A stretch of 64,000 nt of DNA from an uncultured Christensenella sp. (GCA_949293905.1 CASFFG010000001.1:1-64000), one strand, 5' to 3'; shown: positions 1-8,506, counted from the first letter of the stretch. Notes: a model not told the origin generated them from the sequence alone. Translations and numbers: made by a program.

Positions 1-1
1 T

Positions 2-391
2 TTTTCACTCTTTTTCTTTTTATTTTTTAAAGACGAAAATAAAACTGATAATAATGATTTAAGTTATGAAGAAAGGTTTAAAAATAAAGGATATTCTGAT
101 GATGAAATTGCGACTATTTTAGATAAGATTTCTAAGGATGATTATGAGTTGATATTAGAAACTGGTTACGATAAGAGTTTAATAGATATTTTAAACTCTT
201 CTAATTATAATGAAGATAATTTTAGTAATTATATAGAATACTATATGAAAAATAAGAAATCTAATATAAATGATATTATTACGATTATTAATTCTGGTTA
301 TGATTTAATGAATTATCCGGCATCTAGTTTACTTGCTAGTTTGGTTAAGGAAAAATATTATATTTTTAGCAAAATTTTTAATTATTTATAA
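2..391 (+). CDS. 3' part of a protein resembling the helical N-terminal region of M15/VanY D,D-carboxypeptidases
   Basis: The reading frame is open from the window edge, so the true start lies outside; an internal TTG at 149 is not a convincing start. Visible residues begin with a Phe-rich hydrophobic run (end of a membrane segment), then a linker, then helical text with YEERF, GYSDDEI and DIITIINSGYD. By memory this matches the region that precedes the VanY catalytic domain in many Firmicutes D-alanyl-D-alanine carboxypeptidases. The protein stops where the catalytic domain would begin: none of the zinc-binding residues is present and no continuation is seen downstream. It ends convergently, overlapping the lytic transglycosylase by 10 nt. 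It may be a truncated enzyme or an independent small anchored protein. The family assignment is tentative. Confidence 0.5.
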   Translation, partial: FSLFFFLFFKDENKTDNNDLSYEERFKNKGYSDDEIATILDKISKDDYELILETGYDKSLIDILNSSNYNEDNFSNYIEYYMKNKKSNINDIITIINSGYDLMNYPASSLLASLVKEKYYIFSKIFNYL

Positions 392-927
392 ATTTTTTGA
401 TAAAAACTTAAATTATTTTTAATTTTTTCCACATATTCTCTAGTTTCTTTATAGGGAATATAATTAAGAGTTTTTCCGTCTAGTGAATATTGTTTATCTT
501 CTAGCCAAACTCGAACGCGAGTTTCTCCCGCGTTGTAAGAAGCGAGCGCTGTATAAGTATTTTCAAATTTATTAATCAGGTATCGTAAGTACATACAACC
601 GAAGTATAAATTTTTGTTTGCATCTAGTAAATCGTCTTCATCTATAGTCACATCAAGGTCATAGTAATCAATTAGATATTCTGCAGTAGATAGTTTAATT
701 TGCATAAGTCCAAGCGCATTTTTACTCGACACTGCGTTTTCTCTATACGAACTCTCTGTATTAATTAGACTTGCAACTATTTTTGGTTCTAGCGAAAATT
801 CGTTCGAATAACATTCGATTTGCTCGCTATATTTAATCGGGTGAGTTGCAACCAATAACATATTGTATCCGGACAGCAAAAAACAAATCCCGCTCGAAAT
901 AATTAGTATGACCGCCCAAAATTTCAT
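382..927 (-). CDS. Membrane-anchored lytic transglycosylase (SLT family)
   Basis: This enzyme cleaves the MurNAc-GlcNAc bond of peptidoglycan non-hydrolytically. The 181-residue product has an N-terminal signal anchor (about residues 4-26) and one SLT domain from about 40 to 175. Seen directly: the catalytic Glu in NTESSYRENA (E58), GLMQI at 73-77, the YNAG motif at 131-134 and the ETREYV motif at 161-166, all typical of the YjbJ/MltE-like SLT group. It starts 17 nt downstream of the Y-family polymerase stop codon. A TATAAT box lies 6 nt before the ATG with no Shine-Dalgarno sequence, but no good -35 box is visible, so it may simply be cotranscribed with the polymerase. Family identity is secure; the physiological role is inferred. 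Confidence 0.9.
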   Translation of the reverse strand: MKFWAVILIISSGICFLLSGYNMLLVATHPIKYSEQIECYSNEFSLEPKIVASLINTESSYRENAVSSKNALGLMQIKLSTAEYLIDYYDLDVTIDEDDLLDANKNLYFGCMYLRYLINKFENTYTALASYNAGETRVRVWLEDKQYSLDGKTLNYIPYKETREYVEKIKNNLSFYQKIYK

Positions 928-944
928 ATCATTATTATATGCAA

Positions 945-2129
945 TTAAAACGATTTATAATCTTTAGCAAGGCTGATGCTATTTTCACCGAACTTATCTT
1001 TGATTTTATCTATCGCTGAGCAAAGGTGTTCGTTTTTAGTATTAGTAAAAATATTTACTTGTTCCTTATCTTCTCCGCTAATTAAATTGCAAGTACAAAT
1101 TCGTATTGCGCGGACGGGTGAGAATTTCTCACCAGCAAGAGACGAAAAGATTTCATATGCATATTTAAATATTTCCTGCTCATTGCTAAAATAATGGTTA
1201 ATTGTGTGTTGTGCTGAAGAGTAGGTAAAATCGGCATACTTAATTGTGACATGAATGGTTTTTGCTTTAAATGAGTGGGCACGAAGTCGTTTTGAAACTC
1301 TTACTGCCAAATCGTGCAAAAAGGCCTTAATTTCTTCTATATCCGTCATGTCGTGTACGGCAGTAGCACCATTACCAACGCTCTTGGTATCTTCATCTTT
1401 TGGGGTGATGAGTTTATCATCGTCTACGCCAGACACTGCATTATGAAGATATAGACCAATTACACCAAAATGTTTCTTTAGAAACTCAACAGGTTGCATA
1501 TATAAATCATATAATGAATTTATATTCATCTGCCTTAACTTTTTTGCTGTGTGCTTTCCAATCATAATCATATCGTCTACTTTTAATTTCTTTAGAATTT
1601 CGACATGATTGCTTTCTTCAATAACGGTTAACCCGAGCGGTTTTTTCATGTCGCTACCAAGTTTTGATAGTGTCTTGCCAAACGACACACCGATGGACAC
1701 AGTTAGTCCAATTTCATCTAGAATTTGCTTTTGGATGCGCTTTGCGAGTTCGACTGCGGAACAGTTAAATAACTTTAAACTATCCGTTACGTCCAGCCAA
1801 CACTCATCTATACCGAAAGGTTCAATTAAATCGGTATATTGATAGTAAATTTTTTGTGCACGCTTACTATATTCTTCGTATTTATCAAAATGTGGCGCAA
1901 CAGTAATTAGGGTAGGGCATTTTTGTTTTGCTTCCCAAATCGCTTCGCCGGTCTTAACACCATATACTTTTGCTAGATAATTTTTCGCTAAAATTATCCC
2001 CGTTCGCTTGTTAGGGTCGCCAGCCACTGCTACTGCGTAGTTCTTTAAACTAGGATTAAGTAGACACTCAGTTGAAGCGTAAAAATTATTCATATCAATA
2101 TGCAAAATTGCTCGCTTTCCCGTACCCAT
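945..2129 (-). CDS. dinB: Y-family DNA polymerase (DNA polymerase IV-like)
   Basis: Translesion polymerase copying past damaged bases. From the chosen ATG the protein has 394 residues. Visible: the palm motif HIDMNNFYASTE with metal ligand D12 and steric-gate aromatic Y17, the second catalytic motif GIDECWLDVT with D108-E109, a helix-hairpin-helix thumb segment (MIGKHTAKKLRQM) and a C-terminal little-finger domain. The frame is open 30 nt further upstream, but AGGAG at 2137-2141 lies 7 nt before the ATG at 2129, which decides the start. GIDECWLD is typical of the Firmicutes/Clostridia branch. No clamp-binding peptide was confidently recognised at the C-terminus. The lytic transglycosylase follows closely on the same strand. 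Confidence 0.92.
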   Translation of the reverse strand: MGTGKRAILHIDMNNFYASTECLLNPSLKNYAVAVAGDPNKRTGIILAKNYLAKVYGVKTGEAIWEAKQKCPTLITVAPHFDKYEEYSKRAQKIYYQYTDLIEPFGIDECWLDVTDSLKLFNCSAVELAKRIQKQILDEIGLTVSIGVSFGKTLSKLGSDMKKPLGLTVIEESNHVEILKKLKVDDMIMIGKHTAKKLRQMNINSLYDLYMQPVEFLKKHFGVIGLYLHNAVSGVDDDKLITPKDEDTKSVGNGATAVHDMTDIEEIKAFLHDLAVRVSKRLRAHSFKAKTIHVTIKYADFTYSSAQHTINHYFSNEQEIFKYAYEIFSSLAGEKFSPVRAIRICTCNLISGEDKEQVNIFTNTKNEHLCSAIDKIKDKFGENSISLAKDYKSF

Positions 2130-2219
2130 ATCCATTCTCCTATGCTTATTATAGAACATATGTTCGATAAAGTCAATAAAAAATTAACAATTTGTAGAAT
2201 TCTTTATATTCACCGAAAT

Positions 2220-2248
2220 TTGACAAACGATATATAAAGTGATAGAAT
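2220..2248 (+). promoter_or_regulatory. sigma-A promoter giving a predicted leaderless engB mRNA
   Basis: TTGACA (2220-2225), a 17-nt spacer and TAGAAT (2243-2248). The ATG of engB is 6 nt after the -10 box, so transcription should begin at or next to the start codon. No Shine-Dalgarno sequence is present. Confidence 0.75.
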
Positions 2249-2254
2249 AATAAA

Positions 2255-2833
2255 ATGAGATTTATTAATGCAAAATTTATAAAAAGCGCAAGCGCTCGAG
2301 ATGGTTTTATATTGGACGACTTTCCACAAATTGCCGTAGTTGGTAGAAGCAATGTGGGGAAGAGTAGTCTAATAAATATGCTGACGAACAATAAGAAGAT
2401 GGCTAAAACTAGTGCAACCCCTGGGCGAACTAGACTTGTAAACTATTTTAGTATAAATAATACTTTCTATCTAGTGGACTTGCCGGGCTATGGCTTTAAT
2501 AAGGCGTCAAAAACTACCGCTGGAGGTTGGGATAGACTGTTAAATGATTATTTCACGGAAAATGAAAGACTAAAACTCGTTCTCCTTTTAATTGACTCTA
2601 GGATTTCTGCGACTGCGCTAGACATTCAAATGCTAGATTACCTTGCTGAACTAGAAATTCCAGTTGCTATAGTTCTTACAAAGATTGATAAAATATCTAG
2701 GAGCGAATTAAATCTAACAAAACAAAAGATAATGAAAGAATTAAGGTTTAATCTCGATAGAATAATATGCGTCAGCGCAAGCAAAAAGATAGGGACAGAA
2801 GAGATAGCAACTCTTATAGAAAACTATATTTAA
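2255..2833 (+). CDS. engB: Ribosome-assembly GTPase EngB/YsxC
   Basis: Small TrmE-Era-Obg-like GTPase needed for late assembly of the 50S subunit; cytosolic. The 192-residue product has the full G-motif set: G1 GRSNVGKSS (30-38), G2 Thr within the ATPGRTR stretch, G3 DLPGYG (75-80), G4 TKID (142-145) and G5 SASK near 170. The length matches the family (about 195). It is a single gene between the minus-strand dinB and the convergent 221-residue gene, with its own promoter at 2220-2248 and a shared hairpin terminator downstream. The start codon has no ribosome binding site and sits 6 nt from the -10 box, so the transcript looks leaderless. Confidence 0.97.
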   Translation: MRFINAKFIKSASARDGFILDDFPQIAVVGRSNVGKSSLINMLTNNKKMAKTSATPGRTRLVNYFSINNTFYLVDLPGYGFNKASKTTAGGWDRLLNDYFTENERLKLVLLLIDSRISATALDIQMLDYLAELEIPVAIVLTKIDKISRSELNLTKQKIMKELRFNLDRIICVSASKKIGTEEIATLIENYI

Positions 2834-2836
2834 TTT

Positions 2837-2890
2837 AAAACCACTAAAAAAGCGAACCATGACTGATTCACTTTAATTAGTGGTTTTTTA
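2837..2890. terminator. Bidirectional intrinsic terminator between engB and the 221-residue gene
   Basis: AAAACCACTA (2837-2846) pairs with TAGTGGTTTT (2878-2887). The inner arms AAGCGAA and TTCACTT pair with one mismatch. T-runs occur on both strands, so it can serve both convergent genes. Confidence 0.85.
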
Positions 2891-3553
2891 TCTAGCATTT
2901 CTAGATTGCGGACTAACTGCGGTTGGGTAAAGCGGTAAGTCAAATACACCTGGGCATACATCAGCACCAGTAAATGGAGTGCAAGGTGGGATAGGACAAT
3001 ATCCATAACTTGGCACTAAGACATCAACTGTCGCAACAACTTTTAAGATAATGGTTACGCATGCACTAATGTCAAATGCTCCTGTAAGTGTATTGTAAGT
3101 ACCCGAAGAGATAACGGCACTACCAAAAGCGATGACATCAATCGGTGTAAGTGATGGCTGTGGAACGTATAGCACGACATCTTGTGCGATAGTGATTGTT
3201 CCTGTTGCCGTGCCTGGTATATTATTTGCGTCCGTATATGTAACTGTTACTGGAATATTGACATTTGCCTGAACGCGCGCGAAATTAGGTCTATCTTCAA
3301 AACGAGTAATGACTAGCCCGGTCACCGTTGCGCTAGAACCTTGCGAACTTCCACTCACGAAAGTCAACGGAGTAACAGGGTCTGCCGGGTCAAAATCAGT
3401 TAGGGTTAGTGAATAGTTATCGATTTGACTTTGGTTCATGCAGGCGTCAAAAACTTTTGTTGTTTGAATACAAATTCGTTCACAAAGTCCATTCAGTACA
3501 TTATTTGTTTGCCCGGGGAAAATGCCTGGGCGAGAGTCTGTATAGAAAGACAT
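2888..3553 (-). CDS. Conserved hypothetical protein with CERICIQTTKVFDAC N-terminus
   Basis: The 221-residue protein has no signal peptide or membrane segment. The N-terminus carries a Cys-containing block (CERICIQ, KVFDAC). The middle is Thr/Val/Ile-rich beta text (NIPVTVTYTD, DVVLYVPQPSL), and the end is rich in Cys and Pro (GYCPIPPC, then ADVCPGVFDLPLYP). From memory this layout resembles a Clostridia protein family possibly linked to spore coat or envelope layers, but I cannot name the family and the function is unknown. It has a perfect AGGAGG ribosome binding site 6 nt before the ATG and a probable promoter upstream, suggesting strong expression. It is monocistronic and convergent with engB. 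Confidence 0.75.
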   Translation of the reverse strand: MSFYTDSRPGIFPGQTNNVLNGLCERICIQTTKVFDACMNQSQIDNYSLTLTDFDPADPVTPLTFVSGSSQGSSATVTGLVITRFEDRPNFARVQANVNIPVTVTYTDANNIPGTATGTITIAQDVVLYVPQPSLTPIDVIAFGSAVISSGTYNTLTGAFDISACVTIILKVVATVDVLVPSYGYCPIPPCTPFTGADVCPGVFDLPLYPTAVSPQSRNAR

Positions 3554-3582
3554 TTTTACCTCCTAAGTTTTTCTATACTACA

Positions 3583-3612
3583 TGTATATTCGTTTAATGA
3601 AAAAATTGTTAA
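3583..3612 (-). promoter_or_regulatory. Probable promoter of the 221-residue gene
   Basis: Read on the minus strand: TTAACA (3612-3607), an 18-nt spacer and TATACA (3588-3583), about 20 nt before the AGGAGG ribosome binding site. Confidence 0.5.
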
Positions 3613-4020
3613 TACTTAAAAATCATTAAAAATTTTTTAAAAATATAGAAAAACAATTAAATTACACGAATTTTTAGTCGAATTTAACTATTTTTTTAAT
3701 TTTTTTAAAATTTAGATAATTTATAATTTAAAACATCGATAGTTTATCGCGATTATTTGACAAATAATTTATGTATTAGTAAATATGAAAAATTAGGTAA
3801 ATATGTTCGTAGATTTTATTTTAATAATGACAGCATAGATTAAAATAGCCCTTAATAATTGGCAGTTATTTTTTTCAATTTAAAATAGTTGTATTCTATT
3901 TAGATTTTTACTTGGGTCAAAATACGCTTTTTAATAAATTCATATTTTTATAATCAAACTTTCTTAGAAAAGATATTTTTTATGAAAGGAAGAGAAAATA
4001 AACTAGATTGACGATTCAAT
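3613..4020. other. AT-rich intergenic stretch with one plus-strand promoter-like site
   Basis: No credible ORF is present on either strand. The only structured signal is TTGACA (3757-3762), a 17-nt spacer and TAAATA (3780-3785) on the plus strand, with no gene behind it before the hairpin at 4021-4052, which also has a T-run in the plus direction. A small RNA of roughly 260 nt is conceivable but unproven. Confidence 0.4.
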
Positions 4021-4052
4021 AAAAAATGGAGCAATAACCTGTTCCATTTTTA
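4021..4052. terminator. Intrinsic terminator after the FtsL-like gene
   Basis: AAAATGGA and TCCATTTT form the arms of a hairpin with an imperfect inner stem. It is followed by T-runs in both directions and overlaps the last codon of the minus-strand gene. Confidence 0.75.
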
Positions 4053-4586
4053 ACCAAATATATTTCTAAATAGGATAGTAAGTTTATCTAAAAATGATAA
4101 TTCTTGTTCATCGTCACTATAATCACGAGGTTCGTTTAAAGTAATAGTAATATCTTCGCCTGTAGGTTCACTCGTTTCTTGTTGACTCTCATAGATTGTT
4201 ACCGCAGTAGTTTGAGAATCAATCGTATTTGCATTAGAGTTAATATCGCGATTAAGTAGCGCTAGCGTTACGAGATTTACGCCAACAAAAGCAAACAATA
4301 GAGTTGCAACAGCGATGTATACACCAGTTAGTACTTTAACGCGTTTCTTAATCAATGCTTTCTTTTGGTCGCTCTTTTTGGTAAATTCCTTATTCTCACT
4401 GCCAGTTAAACTGTCTGCCTGCTTTAGCCCTTTTAGATTGGGCGTGAGATTAGATTTAATTTCTTGCTCGCTTTTAAGTAGGGTATTTACATCGGGCAAA
4501 TCATCGAGCAAACTATTAGACCTAATTTCTTGCTCGTTTTCGACCGCAGTCTCAGTTTTAACTTCTTTTTCTCTTTCTAAATCCAT
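4050..4586 (-). CDS. Single-pass membrane protein in the FtsL position
   Basis: The 178-residue protein begins 8 nt after rsmH, the usual place of ftsL. It has a charged cytoplasmic N-terminal region of about 88 residues, then KKRVK and one membrane helix (about 90-113), then a short external part ending in an acidic segment. FtsL is a small bitopic divisome protein that pairs with DivIB/FtsB and activates the septal synthase. The topology fits but the external coiled coil is weak, and the cytoplasmic part, with an internal repeat (EQEIRSN / EQEIKSN), is longer than usual. The role is inferred mainly from position; it may instead be a lineage-specific membrane protein. Confidence 0.6.
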   Translation of the reverse strand: MDLEREKEVKTETAVENEQEIRSNSLLDDLPDVNTLLKSEQEIKSNLTPNLKGLKQADSLTGSENKEFTKKSDQKKALIKKRVKVLTGVYIAVATLLFAFVGVNLVTLALLNRDINSNANTIDSQTTAVTIYESQQETSEPTGEDITITLNEPRDYSDDEQELSFLDKLTILFRNIFG

Positions 4587-4593
4587 ATCCCCT

Positions 4594-5523
4594 TTACAAC
4601 TTTTCTGCTATCCTTAATTTAGCACTCGCGCTTCTAGAATTATTATTTAGTTCAATCTCACTCGGCACTATCGGGTGTTTAGTTATTAAGCGAATGTCCG
4701 CCTTATGCCCGCACACACATTTAGGAATACGCGGTGGGCATATGCAGTCAGTGGAGTGGAGTTTAAACTGTGTTTTAACTATTCTATCTTCGAGTGGGTG
4801 AAAAGTTATTATACATAGTCTACCATTTTTTTTCAGTTTTGACAACATTTTTTCGACGGAAATCGTCAAATCATTTAATTCATTATTGACTTCAATTCTA
4901 ATTGCTTGGAAAACTTTGTTGGGAAGACTCGTCTTATTTTGAAATTTAGGCGGATAACTAGATTTCACAATATCTCGCAATTCAAATGTTGTTTCGATCG
5001 GTTTATTTTCGCGTTGACGCACAATTTTTCTTGCAATCTGACGCGCATTTTTTTCTTCCCCGTAGTTAAACATGATTTTTGCAAGTTCATCTTCTGGGTA
5101 TTCATTTACGACTTCATATGCGGAAAGTTTTTGTTCTTTGTTCATACGCATATCAAGTTTGTAGTCGTGCATGAAACTAAATCCGCGCTCGGCGGTATCT
5201 AATTGGTAACTAGAAACTCCTAAATCCGCAAGTATTCCGTCCACATAATCAATATTTAACTCATCTAAAATTGTATCGATGTTTGCGAAATTGTCGTTTA
5301 CAAATGTGATTTTATCTGAGTACTCGCTAAGCCTAGATTTTGCGTATGTTAGTGCGTCGGTATCCTTATCGATACAGATTAACCGCCCACTAGTCAGTTT
5401 CTTAACTATTTCTAGCGAATGACCGCCACCGCCAGTCGTGCAGTCCACATAAATACCGACGGGATTAATATTAAGCCCGTCTATCGCTTCATTTTTAAGA
5501 ACAGAAATATGTTTAAATTCCAT
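4594..5523 (-). CDS. rsmH: 16S rRNA (cytosine-1402-N4) methyltransferase
   Basis: SAM-dependent enzyme (formerly MraW) that methylates C1402 of 16S rRNA in the P site. The 309-residue length is usual. Seen: the SAM-binding motif DCTTGGGGHS near 27-36, ILADLGVSSYQLD with the family-typical LGVSS, FSFMHDYKLDMRM, and the C-terminal FHPLEDRIVK followed by a Cys cluster (CICPP, CVCG) common in Clostridia. It heads the classical dcw order (rsmH-ftsL-ftsI), but here it lies on the minus strand, starting directly after the stop codon of a metallophosphoesterase and divergent from the PBP gene. A weak AAGG precedes the ATG, so translational coupling to the upstream gene is likely. Confidence 0.97.
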   Translation of the reverse strand: MEFKHISVLKNEAIDGLNINPVGIYVDCTTGGGGHSLEIVKKLTSGRLICIDKDTDALTYAKSRLSEYSDKITFVNDNFANIDTILDELNIDYVDGILADLGVSSYQLDTAERGFSFMHDYKLDMRMNKEQKLSAYEVVNEYPEDELAKIMFNYGEEKNARQIARKIVRQRENKPIETTFELRDIVKSSYPPKFQNKTSLPNKVFQAIRIEVNNELNDLTISVEKMLSKLKKNGRLCIITFHPLEDRIVKTQFKLHSTDCICPPRIPKCVCGHKADIRLITKHPIVPSEIELNNNSRSASAKLRIAEKL

Positions 5524-6222
5524 TTATACCTTTATCTCAACTAATTTATTTTTAACTGCATCACAACTCGTTAAATAATACGGAATAGAATTAACCTCGT
5601 TGTAAATCATCTTAGGATTTACATATCCGTGCAAATGCGCAAACACGACCGCGCTCACGCCAAAACTCTCTATTGTCTTAGTGTATTCATTTTCTTCTAC
5701 GCGGTTATTAAATGGGGGATAGTGCGTAATGTATACTATTTTTTCACCGTTTTTTTGCAATTTCTTTGCACTTTCAAGTGCGAGATTAAGCCTAATCAAC
5801 TCACGCGCGTAAATCTTTCGATTTTCTTCCGTATTGTATTTGCCTTCTGGAATTATCCAGCCACGGTTTCCGCAAAATATATATTCGCCAATTTTTATTG
5901 CGTCATTTTGTAGTGCATACGAATTTTTAGGCAATTTTTCACGCACTTTGCTCACGCTTTCCCACCAGTAATCGTGGTTGCCACGAATGATGATTTTTAT
6001 CCCTTTAAGTGAATTCAATAGTTCGAAATCTGGTACGACATCATTTAATTTCATCGCCCACGAGTAATCGCCTGCCAAGATAACCACATCGTCATCATTT
6101 ACTTTTTCATTCCAATCCGCGATTATTTTATCCAAATGATTATGCCAAATAGGGCCGAATATATCCATCGGCTTAGTGTTGTTAATATCAAGGTGTAAAT
6201 CGCTAATTGAATAAATTTTCAT
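5524..6222 (-). CDS. Calcineurin-like metallophosphoesterase
   Basis: Cytosolic phosphoesterase of 232 residues with the complete dimetal motif set: DLH (D8, H10), GD (D52), GNHD (N82, H83, D84), THYPP (H167) and HLHG (H196, H198). The substrate is unknown; relatives are usually annotated only as metallophosphoesterase. It is the first gene of a minus-strand operon with rsmH and the FtsL-like gene, so its transcription drives the wall/division genes. The promoter (6230-6258) puts the -10 box 7 nt from the ATG with no ribosome binding site, another predicted leaderless start. Family is certain, reaction is not. Confidence 0.93.
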   Translation of the reverse strand: MKIYSISDLHLDINNTKPMDIFGPIWHNHLDKIIADWNEKVNDDDVVILAGDYSWAMKLNDVVPDFELLNSLKGIKIIIRGNHDYWWESVSKVREKLPKNSYALQNDAIKIGEYIFCGNRGWIIPEGKYNTEENRKIYARELIRLNLALESAKKLQKNGEKIVYITHYPPFNNRVEENEYTKTIESFGVSAVVFAHLHGYVNPKMIYNEVNSIPYYLTSCDAVKNKLVEIKV

Positions 6223-6229
6223 TTTAGTA

Positions 6230-6258
6230 ATTTTATCAAATCATAGCGATTTAGTCAA
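6230..6258 (-). promoter_or_regulatory. Promoter of the phosphoesterase-rsmH-ftsL-like operon, predicted leaderless
   Basis: On the minus strand: TTGACT (6258-6253), a 17-nt spacer and TAAAAT (6235-6230), then 7 nt to the ATG. Confidence 0.75.
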
Positions 6259-6306
6259 GAACAAACTCTTAATTCTAAACAAAAGAGAATATAAATATAA
6301 TTTAAT

Positions 6307-8211
6307 ATGAAAAAATTTAAAACTTTTTATAATCTATTTTCACTCCAAAGGCGATTTATCGCGGTTATTATAATAATAATTGTACTATTTTTCGCACTGC
6401 TTGGGAGAATATTCTATCTACAATTAATCACTGGTAAAAACTTGCAAATTCTCGCGAGTGAACAGTGGCTAAGAGATTTACCGCTTTCAAGTAAAAGGGG
6501 TGAAATTCTAGATTGTTCAGGCGTATCGCTTGCAACCACGATTACAACCTATGACGTATATGTCCGTGCGCGAAATGTGGACGAGCCTAATAAACTAGCG
6601 AGTGCGATAAGTGAATTATTAGGCATAAAATATGAGACGGCATATGCTAAGGTCACAAACACAAGTCTTAGCGAAATATTAATAAAAATGCAAGTTGACG
6701 AAGATACAGCGTTAAAACTTACTGAATATAACGGAGTATATTTATCACAAAATGTGGCGCGAGTGTACCCATATTCAAGCATGCTCACGCAGGTTCTAGG
6801 CTATTGCACGATAGATAATATTGGTCAAGCGGGGTTAGAAAGTTACTATGACAAGTATTTAAAAGGAGTGGATGGAAAGAGTCTAACTCAAACTAATGCG
6901 CGTGGTGAAGAGATAGAAAATTCGCTTGGTTATTATATCCCGAGCGTTGCTGGTGCAAACTTATATACTACTATAGATATACAGATGCAAAGCGTGTTAG
7001 AAAGTGAATTAATGACCGCATATGAAGAGCATAAAGCGCTCAGTGTCAGCGGGATAATTCTAGATGCAAAGACGGGTGGAATAAAAGCGATGAGTTGCCT
7101 TCCTAGTTTTGACCTTAATAATGTTCCGCGTGACGATATTAGTAAACTTCAAGAGATGACAAAGAATTCAACGGTCGTAGATGTTTATGAGCCGGGTAGT
7201 ACTTTTAAATTGATAACCCTTGCCATAGCGCTAAATGAAGGTTTAACAGATATAGACGAAAAGTTTTATTGCTCAGGACACACTACCGTTGATGGCGAGA
7301 GAATCAAATGTTGGAAGACGACAGGACATGGAAGTTTGACCTTGCTCGATGCTTTTAAAAATAGTTGTAACTGCGTGTTCGTAAATCTCGCTTTGCGTAT
7401 TGGAATAGATAAATATTACGAATATCTAGACTATTTTGGTATAGGCGAAAAGACGGGCGTGGACATTTTTAGTGAGTCTAGCGGAATAGTTATGGCAAAG
7501 GAGAATGTTCGCACGGTCGATTTAGCGCGCATAGGATTTGGACACGCGGTGGCGGTCACTGAACTGCAAATGGCGTCCGTGTATGCAAAAATTACGACGG
7601 GCTATGATGTCACTCCACACCTGTTAGAGAGCATGGAAATGGACGGAAAGACAATTTATACTAACAAAACCACGAAATCTAAAATAGACTTAAAGGAAAG
7701 CACAATATCAACTATAAATATGATGCTTGCTAACAATGTCAATAGCGAAGGAGACTATACATTTATTGCGGGCTACGATGTTGGCGGGAAAACAGGAACA
7801 GCGCAAAAGTACGATGAAAATGGAGCGATTGCAAGCGGGAAATACATATCGAGTTTTATTGGTACATATCCAGCAAACGACCCGCAATATGTTTTAATTA
7901 TATGCGTAAATGAACCATCAAATGGGGTATATTATGGCGGAGTAGTAGCAAAGCCGGTAGGACAAAGAATTTTCGAGCGAATATTTACTCTAAAAGCGAT
8001 CGAACCAAACGACGCAAGTCAATTAGACAATCAACCAAATATTTTAATGCCATATCTCGTGGGTAAAAGCCTAGCCGAAGCATGTAGCGAACTAAAAAAG
8101 TTAGGCTTAAATGTAATGTTTGACGGAGAAGGTGAGTATGTCATCGCCCAACTCCCGCTTGAAAATACACCACTTTATCTCGGTGATATAGTTTACTTGA
8201 TTACGAATTAA
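6307..8211 (+). CDS. Class B penicillin-binding protein, SpoVD/FtsI type with one PASTA domain
   Basis: Septal (or spore cortex) transpeptidase. The 634-residue protein has a membrane anchor at about 16-36, the PBP dimerisation domain to about 230, and the transpeptidase domain. Catalytic motifs seen: STFK with S298 and K301, SCN in FKNSCNC, and KTG at 495-497. One PASTA domain (about 578-634) ends the protein, typical of SpoVD and of Gram-positive FtsI. It is divergent from the rsmH operon. A TATAAT box (6296-6301) lies 5 nt before the ATG and no ribosome binding site is visible; the -35 match is poor. Given the FtsA/FtsZ context it is probably the division PBP; a sporulation role cannot be excluded. 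Confidence 0.93.
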   Translation: MKKFKTFYNLFSLQRRFIAVIIIIIVLFFALLGRIFYLQLITGKNLQILASEQWLRDLPLSSKRGEILDCSGVSLATTITTYDVYVRARNVDEPNKLASAISELLGIKYETAYAKVTNTSLSEILIKMQVDEDTALKLTEYNGVYLSQNVARVYPYSSMLTQVLGYCTIDNIGQAGLESYYDKYLKGVDGKSLTQTNARGEEIENSLGYYIPSVAGANLYTTIDIQMQSVLESELMTAYEEHKALSVSGIILDAKTGGIKAMSCLPSFDLNNVPRDDISKLQEMTKNSTVVDVYEPGSTFKLITLAIALNEGLTDIDEKFYCSGHTTVDGERIKCWKTTGHGSLTLLDAFKNSCNCVFVNLALRIGIDKYYEYLDYFGIGEKTGVDIFSESSGIVMAKENVRTVDLARIGFGHAVAVTELQMASVYAKITTGYDVTPHLLESMEMDGKTIYTNKTTKSKIDLKESTISTINMMLANNVNSEGDYTFIAGYDVGGKTGTAQKYDENGAIASGKYISSFIGTYPANDPQYVLIICVNEPSNGVYYGGVVAKPVGQRIFERIFTLKAIEPNDASQLDNQPNILMPYLVGKSLAEACSELKKLGLNVMFDGEGEYVIAQLPLENTPLYLGDIVYLITN

Positions 8212-8352
8212 TAGTTAAAACTTACTAATTACATACAAACAAATAGAAGAATAAATATAGATAGATTTAAATTTATCAATAAACTAATACATACGGAGTT
8301 ATAATAGATAATATAAAGACATTGAATAATTAAAATAAAATACATTATGAAA

Positions 8353-8378
8353 TTGAAGCGTCAACGCTTCGATTTTTT
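8353..8378 (+). terminator. Intrinsic terminator downstream of the PBP gene
   Basis: GAAGCG (8355-8360), TCAA loop and CGCTTC (8365-8370), then a T-run. It lies about 140 nt after the PBP stop and before murE. The rest of the 295-nt gap shows nothing else recognisable. Confidence 0.85.
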
Positions 8379-8506
8379 TAATATTTAAAGAGATTAATGG
8401 TAAAAATTTGGGATATTTACTCAAATAATATGACTTTTTGTCTTATTTTGTACCAGTGGGCAAAGATTAAATCGAATATGCTATATTTACGCATAAGGGG
8501 TGAAAT

